Assembly (NCBI GenBank): GCA_003519205.1
Contig: DOXE01000185.1
Coordinates: 1 to 7,110, forward strand
Length of the DNA stretch: 7,110 bases
Source: Chloroflexota bacterium
GTDB taxonomy: Bacteria; Chloroflexota; Anaerolineae; Promineifilales; Promineifilaceae
Direction: 5' to 3'
In this document: in pieces, positions 4,405 to 7,110 of the stretch
Numbering within the stretch: position 1 is the first letter of the stretch
How the letters are laid out: each line of letters starts with the position of its first letter
Translations under genes and position numbers: made by a program
The notes under the pieces: model-generated
Told to the model about the DNA's origin: nothing
Seen by the model: only the letters and a program-made list of their open reading frames with translations
Databases searched by the model: none

Positions 4405-6588
4405 ATGAACGATGAGAGAAATTTTTCCACAATAGTGGGATCGCATGAAATTACGGTCTCGGCCGGAAAGCTTGCCGAGCAAGCTGGCGGAGCCGTAACA
4501 GCCCGAGTCGGCGATTGTATGGTCTTGGCTACCGCCACAATGGCTAAAACTACTCGAGAAGGGCTAGACTTTTTCCCGCTTAGTGTAGACTATGAAGAGA
4601 AGATGTATGCCGCTGGCAGAATTCCAGGCAGCTTTTTCAGAAGGGAAGGTAGACCCAGTACTGAAGCTATCTTGACCTGCCGTCTCACCGATAGACCTTT
4701 ACGTCCCTTGTTCCCAGAAGGAATGCGAAATGAGGTTCAAATTATCATCACGACACTTTCCTCTGATAGCGTTTATCATCTTGACATCCTGGCTCTAAAT
4801 GCCGCCAGTATTGCCTTGACGATATCAGATATCCCATGGAATGGACCTATTGGAGCTATCCGAGTTGCTTATATTGACGGCGAGTTTGTGGCCAATCCCA
4901 CAATCCCTCAGATGACGGATAGCAAACTGGATTTACGCATGGCCGGAACCCGGGATGCCATCATTATGGTTGAAGCAGGGGCCGACGAAGTAACTGAGGA
5001 AATCATCTTGGAAGCGCTCGATTTTGGGCATAAAGCCTTGCAACCGTTAATCGATATGCAACTTGAAATGCGAGATGCCATTGGTAAAGAAAAACGTGAA
5101 ATCACTATTTCGTCCATCGAACCTGATATCGGTCGGGAGGTACGCGAACGAATAGGTGATCAGATCCGCCAGATTGTCGTTAATCAAACTGATCGCGATG
5201 AGCGAAACAAAAAGATGGATGAGCTTCGCGAAGAAGTCGTAAACAGCTTCATTGAAGAAGATGAAACGATCGATCCGAAGGAAGTTAGGGATGTTATCTC
5301 TGAGATCCTAAAGGAAGAAGTGCGAAAACGGATCTTGTATGAAGGTATTCGACCGGATGGTCGGAGTTATTCAGATATCCGCGAGCTGTCCTCTGATGTT
5401 GGCATTAGTCCCCGTGCTCATGGCTCTGGGCTATTTCGTCGTGGGCAAACACAAGTATTGTCAATAGTTGCCTTAGGTACCTTGCGAGAAGCCCAAAAAT
5501 TGGACGGGCTCTATCCCGAAGATACTCGCCGATTCATCCATCATTACAATTTCCCCCCCTACTCAACTGGCGAAACCTGGTTTTTACGTGGACCAAAAAG
5601 ACGAGAAATCGGCCATGGTGCTTTGGCAGAGACTGCCCTACTGCCGATGGTTCCCAGCGAAGAAGAATTTCCTTACACAATTCGTGTCGTCTCCGAAGTG
5701 CTATCTTCGAATGGCAGCACGAGCCAGGCTAGTGTCTGCGCCTCAAGTCTCGCCCTCATGGATTGTGGCGTCCCCATCAAAAAAACTGTGGCTGGTGTAG
5801 CCATGGGTTTGGTAAGTGATGGGCAAAAACATGCCGTACTTTCTGACATTCAAGGAATGGAAGACCACCTGGGGGATATGGACTTTAAGGTTGCCGGAAC
5901 CGATGCTGGTATCACTGCATTACAGATGGATATAAAGATCCAAGGGCTTTCAAAAGAGGTTATGCAACAAGCCTTGGAACAAGCCAGAATTGGAAGGCTT
6001 GAAATTCTGGAAAATATGAACGAGAGGATGCCTCAGCCACGGGCAGAATTAAGCCAATGGGCACCACGCATGCTTTCTCTCAGGATCGATCCCGAGAAAA
6101 TTGGCGCCGTCATTGGTAAGGGCGGAAGCACCATCCGGTCCATCGAGGATGATTATGAAGTATCGGTCGATATACAAGAAGATGGAACCGTATATGTGGC
6201 TGGTGTTGAAGGTGAGAAGGCCGAACTTGCACTGGAGAAAATTAAACAACTCACACGTGAACCTGAGCTCGGACAAATCTTTACCGGCCGGGTTGTACGA
6301 ACAACGGAATTCGGTGCTTTTGTTGAATTTACACCTGGCTTAGACGGTATGGTCCATATTTCCCAATTATCATCCGATCGTCTTAATCGGGTAGAAGATG
6401 CGGTCATGTTGGGTGACGAAATAATGGTCATGATCACTGGTATTGATCGGGAGTCTGGTAAGATACGATTGTCTCGCCAGGCAGTTTTGGAAAATTGGTC
6501 TTTGGATGAAGCCCGATCACGGGACACCGTTCGTAGTAGCGGAAATCGCAATAGTGGAAGGGGTGGCCGGCGAGGTCCTCGTCGCTAA
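4405..6588 (+). CDS. pnp: Polyribonucleotide nucleotidyltransferase (PNPase)
   Basis: Phosphorolytic 3'-to-5' exoribonuclease, a trimeric ring that degrades mRNA to nucleoside diphosphates and can add tails in reverse. Domains of the 727-residue product in order: first RNase PH core (about 1-145) with FFRREGRPS (77-85) lining the RNA channel; all-helical domain (about 150-300); second, catalytic RNase PH core (about 312-545) beginning near RPDGR; KH domain with GKGG at 571-574; S1 domain (about 622-693, GQIFTGRVVRTTEFGAFVEF). Phosphate-binding NGSTSQAS (436-443) and metal/catalytic DHLGDMDFK (Asp487, Asp493, Lys495) match E. coli positions shifted by one, so it should be active. The tail (694-727) is Arg/Gly/Ser/Asn-rich and probably disordered; it may bind RNA. 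ATG 4405 has GGAGG 9 bases upstream. It follows rpsO across a structured 315-base spacer and ends at a strong terminator. Confidence 0.98.
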   Translation: MNDERNFSTIVGSHEITVSAGKLAEQAGGAVTARVGDCMVLATATMAKTTREGLDFFPLSVDYEEKMYAAGRIPGSFFRREGRPSTEAILTCRLTDRPLRPLFPEGMRNEVQIIITTLSSDSVYHLDILALNAASIALTISDIPWNGPIGAIRVAYIDGEFVANPTIPQMTDSKLDLRMAGTRDAIIMVEAGADEVTEEIILEALDFGHKALQPLIDMQLEMRDAIGKEKREITISSIEPDIGREVRERIGDQIRQIVVNQTDRDERNKKMDELREEVVNSFIEEDETIDPKEVRDVISEILKEEVRKRILYEGIRPDGRSYSDIRELSSDVGISPRAHGSGLFRRGQTQVLSIVALGTLREAQKLDGLYPEDTRRFIHHYNFPPYSTGETWFLRGPKRREIGHGALAETALLPMVPSEEEFPYTIRVVSEVLSSNGSTSQASVCASSLALMDCGVPIKKTVAGVAMGLVSDGQKHAVLSDIQGMEDHLGDMDFKVAGTDAGITALQMDIKIQGLSKEVMQQALEQARIGRLEILENMNERMPQPRAELSQWAPRMLSLRIDPEKIGAVIGKGGSTIRSIEDDYEVSVDIQEDGTVYVAGVEGEKAELALEKIKQLTREPELGQIFTGRVVRTTEFGAFVEFTPGLDGMVHISQLSSDRLNRVEDAVMLGDEIMVMITGIDRESGKIRLSRQAVLENWSLDEARSRDTVRSSGNRNSGRGGRRGPRR

Positions 6589-6606
6589 TAATAGTCGATC
6601 CATCAG

Positions 6607-6638
6607 AAGCCCTGGCCGAATTGGACCAGGGCTTTTTT
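6607..6638 (+). terminator. Intrinsic terminator of pnp
   Basis: AAGCCCTGG (6607-6615) pairs perfectly with CCAGGGCTT (6626-6634), a GC-rich 9-bp stem with a 10-base loop, followed directly by six T (6633-6638). It begins 18 bases after the pnp stop codon. This separates pnp from the downstream membrane protein gene. Confidence 0.9.
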
Positions 6639-6644
6639 ATTGCC

Positions 6645-6673
6645 TTTCAACATTAAGTTCGACAAGCTATAAT
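6645..6673 (+). promoter_or_regulatory. Candidate promoter of the AI-2E family gene
   Basis: A consensus TATAAT (6668-6673) lies just after the pnp terminator. A poor -35 (TTTCAA, 6645-6650) sits 17 bases upstream. Transcription from about 6680 would leave a leader of roughly 45 bases. Position between a terminator and a gene supports it; the -35 does not. Confidence 0.45.
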
Positions 6674-6724
6674 TCTAATACAGACGTTGGGGTTCTTCCT
6701 TGAAAGCATTTCTCCAAGTAAGCT

Positions 6725-7110
6725 GTGGACGAACAAGATTTTAGTGGGGATACGGAAACCACAGAGCCATCAGATCAGGCCAGCAATAGCTCACCTCAAT
6801 GGCAATCCAGCACAAAAAGAATCATCGTCGTGATTCTGGTGACATTAGCTTTCCTGGCCTTGGTCCTCATAAGGTCAGTTCTCATACCAGTAATCATGTC
6901 GGTTGTGTTAGCCTATATCCTCCTGCCTGCTGTAGACCTGATCCATAAACGAACCGGTCTAGGACGAGGTCTTTCCGTTGCAGTAATCTACTTATTAATC
7001 ATTGCCATTTTGATTGCCATTCCTATTAGTGCCGTTCCCCAAATAATTGACCAAGGAAATACCCTTATAAACAACACCCCAACCTACCTGGAGCAGCTTG
7101 GAGAAGCCCT
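6725..7110 (+). CDS. AI-2E family transporter (PerM/YhhT-like), N-terminal 128 residues
   Basis: The product belongs to the AI-2E family of polytopic inner-membrane proteins, whose members are variously linked to autoinducer-2 export, Na+(Li+)/H+ exchange or unknown transport; no substrate can be assigned here. GTG 6725 is the start: an in-frame TAA lies at 6719-6721 and the first in-frame ATG falls inside a membrane segment. The visible part has an acidic, Ser-rich cytosolic N-terminus (1-30), then hydrophobic segments at about 33-49, 52-73 and 83-103. Family features are AYILLPAVDLIHKRTGLGRGLSVAVIY in two blocks (63-74, 75-89) and the P...VPQIIDQG region that opens the large soluble loop (100-111). 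No good Shine-Dalgarno precedes the GTG. The gene continues past the right edge and follows pnp in the same direction, but behind a terminator. Confidence 0.85.
   Translation, partial: MDEQDFSGDTETTEPSDQASNSSPQWQSSTKRIIVVILVTLAFLALVLIRSVLIPVIMSVVLAYILLPAVDLIHKRTGLGRGLSVAVIYLLIIAILIAIPISAVPQIIDQGNTLINNTPTYLEQLGEA

Noticed and set aside
6153..6551. 132-codon minus-strand ORF opposite the pnp 3' end
   Set aside because: It is a shadow of the KH/S1 coding sequence, lacks any recognisable domain and has no start signal.
6700..6744. Short TTG-started ORF overlapping the AI-2E gene start
   Set aside because: It is about 14 codons, has no Shine-Dalgarno and a weak start codon; nothing separates it from chance.

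Overview
The window looks like a chromosomal stretch of a Chloroflexota bacterium (Anaerolineae-like), probably from a metagenome or an uncultured lineage. The phylum is an inference. It rests on the style of the Ser/Thr kinase, on an exported protein ending in a YLPFV tail of the kind common in exported Chloroflexota proteins, and on the general look of the PNPase. Base composition is moderate and codon use looks even across genes. I saw no transposase, integrase, tRNA, rRNA or CRISPR array.

Layout. On the minus strand a low-specificity threonine aldolase (636-1691) runs straight into a PknB-type Ser/Thr kinase (1-636, C-terminus beyond the left edge); their stop and start codons overlap. 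A divergent intergenic region (1692-1886) carries promoter-like elements in both directions and a perfect 7-bp inverted repeat. On the plus strand follow an exported beta-propeller-like protein of unknown function (1887-3683), rpsO (3820-4089), pnp (4405-6588) with a strong intrinsic terminator, and the first 128 codons of an AI-2E family membrane protein (6725 to the right edge).

The rpsO-pnp pair is the classical ribosome/RNA-decay neighbourhood. Its 315-base spacer is unusually rich in structure. In order it holds a terminator-like hairpin with a possible competing stem, a 95-base near-continuous imperfect hairpin, a 19-codon ORF whose strong Shine-Dalgarno sits in the apical part of that hairpin, and a second nested stem system ending just before the pnp ribosome binding site. 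In E. coli, pnp is autoregulated through an RNase III-cleaved leader stem, so a related but elaborated leader control is a reasonable hypothesis here.

The other notable point is in the aldolase. The conserved Glu-Asn-Thr-His loop reads Glu-Asn-Ser-Phe, next to a run of eight A. Reading a few codons in a shifted frame restores Thr-His-x-Arg, which suggests a compensated pair of indels, either real or a sequencing error.
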